A DNA stretch of 41,181 nt from Priapulus caudatus (taxonomy: Eukaryota > Priapulida > Priapulimorpha > Priapulimorphida > Priapulidae). Positions 19,621 through 32,705 of the stretch are shown piece by piece. A program made the translations under genes and the position numbers. The stretch covers positions 9,303 to 50,483 of the forward strand of contig NW_014578897.1 of the NCBI RefSeq assembly GCF_000485595.1, in the 5' to 3' direction. The notes under the pieces are model-generated. The model made no database searches and was not told the DNA's origin. It saw only the letters and a list, made by a program, of their open reading frames with translations. Numbering within the stretch: the stretch's first letter is position 1; the number at the start of each line of letters is the position of its first letter.

Positions 19621-20065
19621 AAGCCACCTTCTCCCCTTCCTCCTTCTCCACCCATCTTTTCTCCCCTCCTCCTCTCACCCCGGTTCTCCCTTCTCCCCCC
19701 TCCTGCCTTTTCTCCACCAGTTCTCCCTTCTCCCCTTCTTCCTCTTCTCCACCAGTTCTTCCCCTCCTCCTTCTCCACCCAGCTCCCCTCCTCGCTTCTC
19801 ACCAGCTTCTCCCTCTCTTCTCCCGCTTCTCCCTTCTCCCCTCCTTCCTTCTCACCAGTTTCTCCCTTCTCCCTTCCTCTCCTTCTCCACTAGGCCTTCT
19901 CTCCTCCTGCTTTTCACCTCTCCTCCTTCTCACCTAGCTTCTCCCCCTCCTCCTTCTCACCAGGCTTCTCCCTCCGTCTTTTCCACCAGCTTCTTCTCTT
20001 CCTCATTCTTCACTAGCTTCCCTACTTCCACCTACTAGCTACTACTCTAAAACTTCCTCCTCCCT
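19621..20065 (-). repeat. Pyrimidine-rich complement of the minisatellite arm
   Basis: About 440 bp of CTTCTCC with CACCAGCTTCTCC, the reverse complement of the unit in the preceding arm. Together they form an imperfect foldback of about 1.3 kb. Confidence 0.9.
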
Positions 20066-20265
20066 CCCCCTCCCCCTCCCATACACTGCTCTTTCGCTAC
20101 GCCTGTACCACGAACTTGGTATTAGTGCACACCTACTTTCGTAACAGCAAGACGCGAGCTGTCATTGGTCGGCGTCGGGCTCGCGGGCGTGGGCTATTCT
20201 CTGATATTTCACACTTCGTTCTAGATATTCGCGCGACACCGGATACAACAACAAGGTAATCTTTA
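20066..20265. promoter_or_regulatory. GC-box/CCAAT-like stretch, possible promoter remnant
   Basis: Contains CATTGGTCGGCG and GGGCGTGGGC near 20160-20195. The resemblance of the GGGCGTGGG words to 40840-40860 is short. No TATA box or downstream open frame supports a gene start, so this is a weak call. Confidence 0.2.
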
Positions 20266-22589
20266 AAGTGATTACGTCACCGCTAAATAGTAAAAAATAA
20301 AAAAAAATATTTCCACTATTTCACAAAATATACAGTAATTCTGATTCACTTTTATGCGTTAAATTGCCTTGCAATTATACTTCTTTATCTTTACTATATT
20401 GTTCGGATGTGAAACATTAACTCGTGACTCATACATAGCCCATTAGCAAACAATTAATGTCAGGAACACAATTCAAATCGTATTTATTATTTTTAACTAG
20501 TTTGAGAAACAATCTTATTCAAGTAAGAATTTGACGATACATTTTATTTCCCGTTAGTTCTTACTTTTAATGTAAAAAAATTGGCCTAAGTTAAAATTTT
20601 ACAAATTTTACCATAGAAAATTCGTGACGTAGTCAATTTCAGGCATACTTGTTAGGGTTGTGAGGCGATTTCGGTCAAATTTCATACCCACTTTATTTAA
20701 TAATTTCGCAGCCGATGTGGCAGCTATGGTATACGTAAAACATCAAAATAAAAGTACAATCCTTATAAGGCGATAAGACAATCTGCGATAGCCTCAGTTG
20801 CGATTCTGTAACCTAGACGTGCCGATATTCTTCCTCTGTTATTTAGTACCAAACATTAATCGTCGTTTGCCAAAATTGACGACTCTCATATATTTTCCTC
20901 TAGTATATAATATCGGAAGAAGCGATTTCATAGGTATAGCGTTGCATCATTCTACTACGCTACCAGCACGGTTTTAGGGAAGTCGGCATTGAAGATATGG
21001 CTCAGCAACCGTTATATTTTCTTAGTAATAGGTAGTCATTCAACCTACGTCACCTGGAATGATTGAAAAGTATGCTTCAACCCCAATCAGCATCGCAGAT
21101 AGGGGCGTGTGCTAAAACCCGTCTGCTAAGCAGTGAAGTTGCAAAGAATCAGTCCGCATAGTTTGTGAATTGCACACGTCTAAACATTTACATGCAAAAT
21201 CTAGTTTTAAAATTGCCTATCTGCCTTCTGACTGATCTAGTAAGTTATCAGTAATAATAACTCGGGGGTCATCTCAAGTTTGTTCCGGGTGCCGTCCTTA
21301 TAGTAATTTCGATCTCCTTTGAAACAGCGGATTAGTTCAGATCGTACCGCGTATGCGCTCGCTGCGTTTCGCCTGCACTTACGATATTACTTGACTTAGA
21401 ATCGCCGAGCTTTGCGGACACGGGCTTTCATCTCTGTATCGCACGCGAGTACTCCCATAACTCTGACATGAACTTCATCGCTACGGGTCTCGTACGTACG
21501 AGACTCTCCAAGCACTCTCTGTATCGAGTATCTCTAGTCAGCCCGAATCCGGGTTAATTTACACACTCTTTCGATGACACGACCATATTCACATTCGACA
21601 TGGGACTACACCGCTACCAACAGTACACGCGATCGGTTAGTGCCGATACTGACGCCATCTGTCGGCCGATTGAGGTTGCAAACATATCGGTGCGGCGATG
21701 GATGGGCTCCTGCTGCTGAATCTACGCCGTGAGTCTTTCTGCTATCTTCGACTTAAGTGGTTGCCGCGCCTAGGTATTTTCGGTCGTTTGTATCTTAGTT
21801 CGCTCGCCTCGCGTGTCGGACTTATTGCGTCCAGACAAAATCAGCGCACTCGAACGTCTTGTGTTGACCGAGCGGTATCAGTGTGTATTATATAGCGTGC
21901 GGATATACGACACTTTCCCGCGGCCACGTCCCAATCTCTACTGCGCTTATATTACCACGACCGCCGCACACACGCAAAGCTTTCTATGCCGGCAGCGAGC
22001 TTGCTTCTAATGTGCCACGTACCTCGCAGCAAGCGGTGCGTATAGCATACACCGTTCATGCAGGCGCGCGTGACTCACACGCGACAGCTCTCTCGGCATG
22101 TTCCGTCTGCCAGCGGGAGGCCCACGTTCGTTCCCATCCGCCTCACCATGCTCGTCTTACATTCTATTGTTTCATCTGTCGTCTATTTGTTTGTGCGCAT
22201 ATTAAAAGTTTTAGGAGCGCTATTATCGAACGCAAGCAGCTGAATTTCTCTATACAGCGGAACGAAGTTTTGACTCGCCAATATTTGTTCATAAAAGGAA
22301 TCTTCTTATGACAAATAGTGTCATAGCGAGAGCGTATATACGTATGCTGCGTGTTTGTCCTCAGATCCTAGCAGAACAGGTTGCGTCTGCACAGCCGGAT
22401 TGCGATGTTTTTCCCCATTTTCGCGCCTTTTTTGGCATCTTCGTTGCGTAAATTTTCGTGTGCTTATATGGAGCGCGCGGACCTAAGCCTCCACAGATTT
22501 TGTTTAAATTTATGCGCGAATAAGTATGGCTAATTCTGACGCGCTTTGACCGTGATCGTCATCGCGATAAATCGACTGTGTTGCTGTGC

Positions 22590-22800
22590 GTCGCGCTCGC
22601 GTGTGCTGTGCAGTGCGTCGCGTGCGTGTCGTGTCGTGCCGTGCGTGGTGCGTAGTAACGTGCCGGCGTGTGCGGGAGTGTGCGCGGTGCGTGCTGTGCT
22701 GCCGTGCGTGCTGTGCGAGCGTGATGTGCGGTGCGGAGTGTGCCGCGCGGCACGTGCGCTGGCGTGCCGTTGCGTGCGTGCGTGCGTGCTGCACGACCCG
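22590..22800. repeat. GTGCGTGC-type array in C copy 1
   Basis: Degenerate GTGCGTGC/CGTGTGC repeats. The equivalent in C copy 2 (29960-30035) is shorter and cleaner. Cys/Arg/Val frames are artefacts. Confidence 0.85.
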
Positions 22801-22919
22801 TGTGGAGTGTGCGCGTATGATCGTGAGAGACGAGCAGCAGTGTGTGATGTACGTAGGTTTCGGTTTGCTCTTGGTATGTAGAATATACGTATCTCTACTA
22901 TGACGCCCTGCGTAGCACC

Positions 22920-23180
22920 CCTCCCCCATCGCGCCCGCATCGCCATTGTATCGTATCGCATGCGTACATACCGCCACCGCATACGTATAGCGTACCATAC
23001 TATGTTGGCTGTACTAAATTATTACCGTAACCGTACATGTATCATACCGCTATTCGACCACCGCTACGTATCATTATTTTATCGCATCGCATCGAACCAT
23101 TACCGCATCACACGTATCGTACCGCACTGTTTCGTATCGTTTTCATACGGTACCGCTATAGCCATCGCTTCAGTTCGTAT
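22920..23180. repeat. CGTATCGCATCGTACCGC minisatellite in C copy 1
   Basis: Short units built from CGTATCGC, ACCGTA and ATCATACCG. The second C copy has a more regular version at 30145-30365, where nearly every 5-bp step is CGTA, CCGTA or CATCG. Confidence 0.8.
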
Positions 23181-24289
23181 TCCGTAGACACTCGCTCGCG
23201 CGCAACACACCGCCGCGTTAGAGCCATTATATACAGTATGCCACACGGTGCCGCATATCGATTCGTAATCGATCTACCGATTTGATTAACTAAAAGTTTT
23301 TGATTGGGCGGCGCGAAGAATTGTCAAGCTCTATTACGTGTCACGATGATAGATACCAGTGGGAAGAGGGGGAAGGGGAGCGAGGGAAGGGGGGGGAGGG
23401 TCGTGGGGCGCGTGACTCCACTAAGCACACCGTGAGGAGGGCAGTGCGGCGGTGAAGAGCCTACAGGCATATAACCCTCTCATTCATCATGACCTGAATA
23501 AGGAATGCCGCCACACTATTCGCGCACGTTCTATAGGCAGCTGTGTCACTGCTTGAGACGCCCCGATTGCCATCTAGAAACGGGCAAGTAAGACGCGTAA
23601 TTTAATAATAATAAATAATAATAATTTATAAATAATCAATAATTAACCAATAACAACAACACAAAAATAATAATATAATAATATAATGCATTCTCGTACA
23701 AAGATACCATAGCAACATTGAGGCTTCGAAGACCAATTATCGTTATTAAAACTATTTTCGGTGCCACATGTGTCACGCCTGGTGCATGATGTACGAGGCT
23801 GCGGTGTGTTGCCTGTGTGCATCCGGCCGTGCTGTGCGTGCCGTATGTGTGTGCGTGCTCCGGGCGCGGCGTGCGTCTGTATATCAAAATGATTTTTTGC
23901 GAAATGTTATTCGTATACGCAAATGGCATGACTCAGATGGACAACGACGCTGACGGACTAAAACACAGAGGATTCATTACATCATCATTTTTTAAGCTGC
24001 GTTATCGACAACGATCAAAGCAGCCGATACTATCCCTGACACTATAAATAACTTATACGCACGTTATAAACCTACTCCACGGTCCTCAGAGACGTATCAA
24101 AGGAACACATCAAAGAAAGCGTTCATCGGCACCACCTGCATTAATTCCTCATTATCATGCCTTCTCGCACCTTGGCAGGCTTCCACCCCCCTCTCGAGCC
24201 TTTTTTTCGTTTCTATCATCTGCCTCTCCTCTCGTTTCTCTTCTTTAGCTCTCTCTCTCACTCTTCCTGTCTCTAATTCTACTTATCTA

Positions 24290-24445
24290 TCTATCTTACT
24301 CTATCTATTTATCTATCTATCTATCTAGTATCTATCTATCTATCTTTTATCTATCTATCTATTATCTATCTATCTATTCTATCTATCTATTCTATCTATC
24401 TATCTATCTATCTTATCTATCTATTCTATCCTATCTATCTAATCA
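24290..24445. repeat. (ATCT)n in C copy 1
   Basis: ATCT repeats with single-base breaks; counterpart at 31445-31635. Confidence 0.92.
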
Positions 24446-25557
24446 TCCGATATATCTATTTATTCTTCGTATCTACTATCCTCTACATCAATAACTATCT
24501 TCTTGATTTTTCCTCTCTAACATTACTTCCTGTTTACTATTTTCTTCCCTACACTGTAACTACCTGTCCGATCTCTATATTATATATCATTATATATATC
24601 TATATACTATATATATCCTATATATATATATATAATATACATTTCTTACTACTATCGCTTCCTCTCTTTTCACCATACCCGGACGCTCTCATCGCTATCA
24701 ACTACTTTGAATACGACCATCGCGTTTTCACTTTCGCTAACACGTTTATCCTCAGCCTCTCCGCCTGTATTTGCATACATTATATACGTAGTGCAATATA
24801 TATATATATATATATCTGTGTCAACTTCCCCGTATCAAAAGGGCGTCGACCATTCAGCAGATTCCCCTGAGACGACGTCACGAAAATCGAGGCTAGCATC
24901 AATCGCTGTCGTGTGTGACAGTTCACAGACGCCTACGTGAGATATCGCTTGTCACTACGGAAGAAGTTTCGGACAGTTGCTGTCTCGAGGGATTCGGTAG
25001 TTTCAACCTTGTCTTCCGTGGCTTATCAGAGTCGATTGCATTTGATATTAGCGCGTGGGCGGCGGCGTGCTTCGTCTTTTCGTCAATGCCTTACTACTGC
25101 GATATTCGCCGCTGCCTATCTGTCTCTCTGACTGCTCTTTGCTCTCTCAGTTTTGGATCTTCTGCATCTGCTGGGGGGGAAATCTTCCTGTTGTGTTGGA
25201 CTCCGCCTGCCTCCGCCTCCCTTACCTCCCCTGTTCTCTTGCCTCCACTGCCGCTCGCCTCTTTCCCTATCTGCCTCCCTGTTCTCTGCCTCCCTGCCTC
25301 GGGCCTCTGTCCTATTTCTTGGCCCTCCCTCGTTCCCTGCTTCCCCTTGCCTCTCTTGCTACCTTCTGCTTATCTTTTTCTCTTACGAGAGAACGAGTCG
25401 GCCTCGCTGGCGGGCCTAGTCTACACTGTACCTTTCCCCAGTGAACGCATGAGAGGAGATTGACCCCGTCAGTGTATAGCTGCGGGACAATTGTGAGTGC
25501 TCGCAACACGCTGCCAGCTATCCGCACTCTCTGCCGCTCACAGCTTTGTGGTGATGC

Positions 25558-25862
25558 CCTTCTCCTCCTCCTCCTTCTTCCTCCTCCTCCTGCCTCGTCC
25601 TCTCCTCCTTTTCTCCTCCTCCTCCTTCTCCTTCCTCCTCCTTCTTCTCTTCTTTCTCTCCTCCTCCGCCTCCTCTTTTTTCTTCTCCTCTCTCTTTCTT
25701 CTTCTATCTTTCTTTTCTTTTTCTTTTTTTTCTCTTCCTTTCTTTTTTTTTTCTTCTTCTTCTTTCTCTTCTTCTGTTTGTCTTCTTCTTCTTTCTTCTT
25801 GCTCTTTTTCTTCTTCTCCTCTTCCTTTTTCAAGTTTTCTTCTTTTTCTTCTTCTTCTTTAT
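25558..25862. repeat. Polypyrimidine (TCC/TTC)n block in C copy 1
   Basis: About 300 bp with almost no purines on the plus strand: TCC-rich first, TTC-rich later. Counterparts lie at 32706-32990 and 38795-39035. Mirror-like pyrimidine tracts can form triplex DNA. The minus-strand Lys/Glu/Arg frames mimic coiled coils but come from AAG/GAG repeats. Confidence 0.92.
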
Positions 25863-26569
25863 ACAATACTACTGCTGTGTTGCTGTCCTCCGCTGTAGAG
25901 TTGCGAACTGGTCGGCGTCTTGTACGTGTATCGCGTAGCCGCCCCTGCGACACTGATGGCTGGAAGTCACGTCTGCTGCTGGCTGAGCTGCTGCTGCTGC
26001 TGCGGCATGAGAGTGTTACACGGACCAGCCACGCTGTCTGGGCAGTGTGTTGAGAATGCCATACGGCCGTGATGGCGTGCTGCTGGGTGGCGGAGTAAAG
26101 CGAGGGACGTGTGCAGCTCACCACGCGCAACGGAGCTTTTCTCTGCGCCCTGTGCTCGCACGCTGGCTGCCAACGCAGACGCACTGCGCAGACGAGACTC
26201 GGCTGCGCACTGGCGCGGATCTTTGCTAACGCCGACCGGTCACCGCCGTGAGCCAGCGCGAAGCGCGGTCGATTGGTGTTCCGGGGCAAGTTAAGTTACA
26301 GGGATGATCTGGGAGCTGGAGGTGTTGCACTGGTCAGGCCGGATTACTCCCGTGAGCGCTAGGCGCGACCCGTGCCATACAATACGGCCGGCATTTGTTC
26401 GCCGCAGCACATTAGTGATTTACTTTGATCATAGGAAACGGGCGGACGCCGCCATTATGGTGATTGGCTTCCTATACAGTTTATAAGGCTTCCTGCCAGC
26501 GTAGATCGAACGTACTGAGCATGACGGTACGCTCTTGTTAATGTGTGCATTGGGTGCGTCAGGTGGGGT

Positions 26570-27455
26570 GGGATGTGGGGTGTGTGCTGTGTGTGTTGAT
26601 GTGGTGTGTGTGTGTGCTCGTGCGTGCGCCGTCGACACTCGTTAATACGGCCTCCGTCCGGCGATATCCCGGTTCTGCACGTGTGGCTGTGTCGTGTGTG
26701 CGTCGCTGCGGTGTGTGTGTGTGTGTGTGTGGTTTGTGTGTGTGGTGTGTGTTTGTGTGTGTGTGTGCACTGTGTGTGTATGTGTGTGGAGGGTGTAGTG
26801 TGTGTGTGTGTGTGTGTGTGCTGTTAGTGTATTCGCGCCGGCGCGCGTGGTGTGTGGCCCGTTGTGTGTGTGTCGATTTGTGTGTGTGTGTGTGGATCTG
26901 TGTGTGTGTGTGTGTGTGCGCAAATGTGTGGTACTGTGGCGGTGTGTGTGCGAGTGTGTGTGCGGTGTGTGTGTATGTGTGTGTATGTGTGCGCGCGCAG
27001 TGTGGTATTCCGCAGTGGTGCTGTGTGTGGCCCCACGTGGTGTGATGTGTGTGACTGTGTGTTTTATGTGTGTGTGTGTGTGTTTTGTGTGTGTGTGTGC
27101 TCGTCGTCGCGTTTGTGTGTGTCTGTGGTTTGTGTGAGTGTGCTGTGTGTGTGTGTGTGAAGTATCAGTGTGTGTGCTCGCCCCCTGTGTGTGTGTGTTT
27201 GTGTGTCGATGTGTGTATTGTTGTGTTGTATTATATGTGTGTCAGCCCCCTGTGTGGTGTGTGCCCCCGTGCTGTGTGCTCTTTGCGGTCTGTGTATGTG
27301 TGTTGCGTGCCGACCTGGCCGCCGCCCTGTGTGAGGGGAGTGTGGATGTGTGTGTGTGTGTGTTGTGTGTGGTCGTGTTTGGTGGGTGGGCAGTGCTGTG
27401 TGGTTGTGTGTGTGTGTGCTTTGTCGGTGGCTCCGTGTGTCGGCACGCGGCGCGT
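26570..27455. repeat. (TG)n tract at the end of C copy 1
   Basis: About 885 bp of TG repeats with a short unique insert at 26630-26700. The copy 2 tract (33610-33695) is only about 85 bp, and the copy 3 tract (39700-40290) about 590 bp. Confidence 0.92.
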
Positions 27456-27482
27456 GTGTGTTTTGTTTACACCTCGTGGCGC

Positions 27483-27632
27483 GTCCATGAACCTCCATCG
27501 GTCGCTGTAATAACATAGAATGCAGCACTTGTGACCGTTCGGCTGTCGTGGTTACGTACCGTTCATCGGTTGCCGCGGTTACATAGAACACAATACATTA
27601 CTTGTCGGCGTGCGGTTGCCGCGGCAACGTAC
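27483..27632 (-). other. Intron with short tandem units
   Basis: Three loose copies of a 45-50 bp block (CGGTTGCCGCGGTTACATAG with AATACATTACTTGT) fill the space between C copy 1 and the armadillo-like exon. They would be intronic for that minus-strand exon, whose donor is at 27632. Confidence 0.5.
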
Positions 27633-27814
27633 CATTCTCGGCAAGACTGCCCAGCATCTCCAGGATGGTGTCGAGCATCTCGCTGTTGCCGCCGGCGACG
27701 GCCGCTCCCAGCAGCTTCTCCGCGACGGCGGCGACGCCCGTCTCAGCGAGCTTCTGCTTCCCGCAGTCTGTTAACGAACGAAGCGCGAAGCCCTGCTCAT
27801 CTACGCACGTGTTG
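27633..27814 (-). CDS. Armadillo-like repeat protein exon, truncated
   Basis: About 60 codons read ALRSLTDCGKQKLAETGV, then AEKLLGAA and EMLDTILEMLGSLAEN. The spacing of Leu/Ala helices and the G(K)QKLAETGV turn are typical of an armadillo repeat. The donor GAGAATG|GTACGT follows base 27633. The upstream end has no pyrimidine tract and runs into repeat C exactly at 27815, so the exon seems cut. LAEN and the repeat style recall SmgGDS (RAP1GDS1)-like proteins, but this is a guess. GC-rich codon use contrasts with the AT-rich C sequence beside it. Confidence 0.55.
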
Positions 27815-29959
27815 AAGTGATTACGTCACCGTAAATAGTAGAAATAAAAATAAATATTTCCAATATTTCACAAAATATAAGTAATTCTGTTCGCTTTTTA
27901 TGGTTAAATTGCTGCATTATACTTCTTATTTTACTATATTGTTCGATGTGAACATACACTCGTGACTCATACATAGCCCATAGCAAACAATTAATGTCAG
28001 GAACACAATATCAAATCGTCCAGTTTATTTTTATTTTTAACTAGTTGAGAAACAATCTTATCAAGTAAGAATTTGACGATACATTTATTCCCGTTAGTTC
28101 TTACTTTTAATGTAAAAAAATGGCAAGTAAAATTTTACAAATTTTACCATAGAAAATTCGTGACGTAGTCAATTTAGGGATACTGTTAGGGTTGTGAGGC
28201 GATTTTCGGTCAAAATTTCAATACCCACTTTATTTAATAGATCGCAGCCATGGGCAGCTATGTATACGTAAACATAAATAAAAGTACAATCCTTATAAGG
28301 ACGAAGACAATCTGCGGTGCCTCCGTTTGCGATTCCTGTAACTAGACGTGCGGAGTATTCTTCCTATGTTATTTAGTACCAACATAATTCGTCGTTGGCA
28401 AAATTACGACTCTCAATATATTTCCTCAGTATATAATATCGGAAAGGATTTCATAGGTATAGCGTCATCATTCTACTACGCTACCAGCAGGTTTAGGGAA
28501 TTCGGCATTGAAAGAATGGCTCGCAACCATATATTTCTAGTAATAGTAGTCATTCACCTACGCACATGGAATGATTGAAAAGTAGCTTCAACCAATCAGC
28601 ATCGCGATAGGGGCGTGTGCTAAAACGTCTGCTAAGCAGTGAAGTGCAAGAAAGTCGATAGTTTGTGATGCACACGTCTAAACATACATTGAACTACATA
28701 AATTGCTATCGCTTGACTGATCTAGTAATATAGTAATAATAACCGGGGGTCATCTCAAGTTGGTCTTATAGTAATCGAATCTCTTGAAACAGACGGATAG
28801 TTCAATCGTGACCGCGTCTGCGCTCGCGCGTTTGCTGCACTTACGTATACTTGACTTAGAATCGCCGAGTTTTGCGGACACGGGCTTTCATCTCTGTTCG
28901 AGCGAGTACTCCCAACTCTGACAGAACTTCATCGTACGGGTCTCGACGTACGAGACTCTCCAAGCCACCTCTCTGTATCGAGTATCTCTAGTCACCCGGA
29001 TCCGGGTTAATTTACACACTCTTCGATGAGCACGACCATATCACATCGACATGGGACTACACGCACAACAAGTACACGCGATCGGTTAGCCGATACTGAC
29101 GCCATCTGTCGCCGAGAGGTGCAAACATATGGGGCGGATGGATGGGCTGCTGTGCAATACTACGCGAGGCTTTCGCATGCGACTAAGTGTTGCCGGGTAT
29201 TTCGGTCGTTTTATTTAGTTCGCTCGCCGTGTGGGCTTGCGTCAGACAAAATCAGCGCACTCGAAACGTCTTGTGTTACGAGCGGATCAGTGTGTATTAT
29301 ATAGCGTGCGAATACGACACTTTCCGCGGCCACGTCCCAATCTCTACTGCGCTTATATTACACGACCGCCGCACACACGCAAAGCTTTTATAGCGGCAGA
29401 GAGTTGCTCTAATGTTGCCACGTACCTCGCAGCAAGCGGTGCGTATAGCTACACCGTCATGCAGGCGGCAGCGTGACTCACACGCGACAGCTCTCTCGCA
29501 TGTCGTCTGCCAGCGGGAGGCCCACGTTCGTTCCCATCCGCTCACCTGCTCGTATTACATTCTATTGTTCTATTGTTCTATTTGTTGTGCGCATCATAGA
29601 AGTTTAGGAGCGCTATTATGAACGCAAGCAGTGAATTTCAGCTATACAGCGGAACGAAGTTGACTCGCCAATATTTGTCATAAAAGGAATCTTCCTATGA
29701 CAAATAGTGTCATAGGAGAGCGTATATACGTATGTCGTGTTTGTCCTAGATGCTAGCAGAACAGGCTGCGTCTGCACAGCCGATGCGATGTTTGCCGCCA
29801 TTTTTTCGCGCCTTTTTTGCATCTCGTTCGAAATCGCGTGGTTATATGGAGCGGCGACCTAGCCTCGACAGATTTTGTTAAAATTTATGGCGCGAATAAG
29901 ATGGCTAATTCTGACGGCGGCTTTGAACCGTGATTCGATCATCGCGATTAAATCGAGTG

Positions 29960-29966
29960 TGCGTGC

Positions 29967-29997
<31 letters not shown>

Positions 29998-29999
29998 TG

Positions 30000-30031
<32 letters not shown>

Positions 30032-30035
30032 TGTG
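29960..30035. repeat. (GTGC)n array in C copy 2
   Basis: Clean GTGCGTGC repeats, shorter than the degenerate 210-bp version in copy 1. Confidence 0.9.
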
Positions 30036-30144
30036 CGGAGTGTGCGCGTATGTGAGAGAGAGAGAGAGTGTGTGTGTACGTAGGTCTTGCTCTGTATGTA
30101 GATATACGTATCTCTATATATCGCCCTGCGTAGCACCCCCCCCC

Positions 30145-30365
30145 CCATCGCGCGCATCGCATTGTATCGTATCGCATCGTAACATACTGCACCGTACCGT
30201 ATCGTACCATAATGTTTGTAATATACCGTACCGTACAGTATCATACCGTATCGCACCGTACCGTATCATATTTTATCGCATCGCATCGAACCATACCGCA
30301 TCACACCGTATCGTACCGCACTGTTTCGTATCGTTTCATACCGTACCGTATAGCATCGTTCAGTT
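30145..30365. repeat. CGTA/CATCG minisatellite in C copy 2
   Basis: Regular CCGTA, TCGTA and CATCG units; counterpart of 22920-23180. Confidence 0.85.
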
Positions 30366-31444
30366 CAGTATTCCCGTAGACACTCGCTGGCGAACACACG
30401 CGCGTAGAGCCATATATACAGTATGCACACGTGCGCATATCGATTCGTAATCGATACCGATTTGATTAACTAAAAGTTTTTGATTGGCGGCGCGAAGAAT
30501 TTGTCAAGTGCTATTACGTGTCCGTTGATAGATACAGGGGAAGAGGGGAGAAGGGGAGGAGGGGAAGGGGGGGGAAGGGTCGTGGGGCGTGACTCCGCTA
30601 AGCACACGGTGACGGAGGCAGTGCGGCGGTGAAGAGCTACAGGCAAATACCCATCTCATCTCATCATGACTGAATAAGGCAAGCCGTCACCACTATTCCG
30701 CGCACGTTCTAGGCAGCTGTGTCACCGCTGAGACGCCCCGATTGCCATCTAGAAACGGCCAAGTAAACGCGTAATAATAATAATAATTAATCAAGTATAT
30801 ATAAATATATAATCAATAACCAACTAACAACAACACAAAAATAAAATATCAATAATAATCAAGCATCTCGTACAAAGATACCATTTGCATTACAATTGAG
30901 CGCTTCGGAAGATCGGCAATATCGTTATTAAAAACTTTCGGTGCACAGTGTACGCCTGCGTGCCATGATGTACAATGCGGTGTGTGCGCTTGTGCATGCC
31001 GTGTGTGCGTGCCGTTATGTGTGTGCGTGCTCGGCGCGGCTGTGCGTCTGTATATCAAAATGATTTTTGCGAAATGCTTATTCGTATACGCAAATGGCAT
31101 GATCAGATGGACACGCGACGCTGACGAATATAAACACAGAGGATTCATAATCATCATTTTTAGCTGCGTTATGACAACATCAAAGAGCCGATACCTATCC
31201 GTCCCTACACCTATAAATAACTTATACGCACTGTTATAAATACTCCACGGTCTCAAGAGCACGTATCAAAGAAAACATCAAAGAAAGCGTTCATGGCACC
31301 ACCTGATTAATTCCTCATTATCATGCCTCTCCACTTGCAGGCTCCCATCCCCCACCTCTCCGAGCGTTCTTTCGTTTCTAGTCATCGCCTGCTCGCTCCT
31401 CTGTTTCTCTTCTTTAGCTCTCTCTCTCACTCTCCTGTCTCTAA

Positions 31445-31529
31445 TGCTATTTATCTATCTATCTTTACTCTATCTATTTATCTATCTATCTATCATTATA
31501 TCATATCTATTATCTATATGAATCTATTC

Positions 31530-31572
<43 letters not shown>

Positions 31573-31635
31573 GTCTATCTATCTATCTATCCGTATCTAT
31601 TCTATCCTATCTATCTAATCATCCGATATATCTAT
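31445..31635. repeat. (ATCT)n in C copy 2
   Basis: ATCT repeats, longest run near 31530-31575; counterpart of 24290-24445. Confidence 0.92.
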
Positions 31636-32705
31636 TTATATCTATCGTATCTATATCTGCTATCAATATCTATCTCTTGATTTTTCCTCCTCTAACATTA
31701 CTTCCTGTTTACATATTTTCTTCCCTAACACTGTAACTACCTGTCCCATCTCTATATATATATCATTATTATATTATATATATATATATCATATATATAT
31801 ATATATATACATTCTTACTACTATCGCTTCCTCTCTTTTCACCATACCCGGATGTGCTCTCATCGCTATCACTACTTTGACGGACCATGCGCGTTTTCAC
31901 TTTCGCCTAACAACGTTTATCCTCAGCCTCTAATCCGCCTGTTTTTCATACATTATATACGTATGCAATATATATATATATATATATCTTGTCAATCTCC
32001 CCGTATCAAAAGGCAGTCGACCATTCAGCAGATTCCCCCTGAGACCGAGTCAGCGAATCGAAGGCTAGCATCAATCGCTGTGCGTGTGACAGTCACGCGC
32101 CTACGTGAGATATCGCTGTGTCACTACGAAGAAGTTTGACAGTTGCTGTCCTCGGGGTTCGGTGTCAACTGCGTCGTGGCTTAACAGAGTCGATGCATTT
32201 GATATTAGCGCGGTGGCGGCGGCTGCTTCGTTTCTCCTTTCGTCAATGCCTTACACCTGCGATATTCGCCGCTGCCTATCTGTCCTCGTCTGACTGCTCT
32301 TTGCTCTCTCAGTTTTGGACCTCTTCTGCATCTGCTGGGAAATCTTCCTGTTGTTTGGACTCCGCCTGCCTCCCGCTCCCCTTACCTCCCCTGTTCTCTG
32401 CCTCCGCCCGCTGCCCTCGCCTCTCCCTATCTGCCTCCCCTGTTTCTCTGCCTCCCTGCCTCGGCCTCTGCCTATTCTTGGCCTCCCTCGCCCTGCTCCC
32501 CTGCCTCCTCCCTTCTGCTTATCCCGTTGCTTTGCTACTTACGAGAGAACGAGTCGGCCTCGCTGGGGCCTAGTCTCCTCACTCCAGTGAACGCAATGAA
32601 GGAGATTGACCCCAGTCAGTAGTATACTGCGGACAAGTGAGTGCTCGCAAACCACGCGGGACCAGGCTATCCGCACTTCTGCCGCTACAGCTTAGTGGTG
32701 ATGCG

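Larger units (their letters stand above)
20266..27482 (+). repeat. Repeat unit C, copy 1 (7.2 kb)
   Basis: Colinear with 27815-33700, from AAGTGATTACGTCACCG. Its second half (24642 onward) is also colinear with 37895-40310. In order it holds: an AT-rich part (20.3-21.3 kb); a unique part ending near 22500; a GTGCGTGC array (22590-22800); a CGTATCGCATCG array (22920-23180); a G-rich run (23355-23405); ATCT (24290-24440); a polypyrimidine block (25560-25860); and TG (26570-27450). Open frames do not survive from copy to copy because of indels, so I call no gene. It may be a real segmental duplication or one locus assembled more than once. Confidence 0.88.

Noticed and set aside
18741-19802. 353- and 322-codon Ser/Pro-rich frames
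   Set aside because: Antisense of the GGAGAAG minisatellite; all three frames are open because the unit lacks stops.
21698-22311. 65- to 142-codon frames in the single-copy part of unit C
   Set aside because: The second copy at 29026-29621 breaks these frames by indels and no domain is recognisable.
25312-26289. Lys/Glu/Arg-rich protein resembling a coiled coil, also at 32579-33271 and 38545-39360
   Set aside because: The basic region is a translated polypyrimidine tract and its flanks differ in frame between the three copies.
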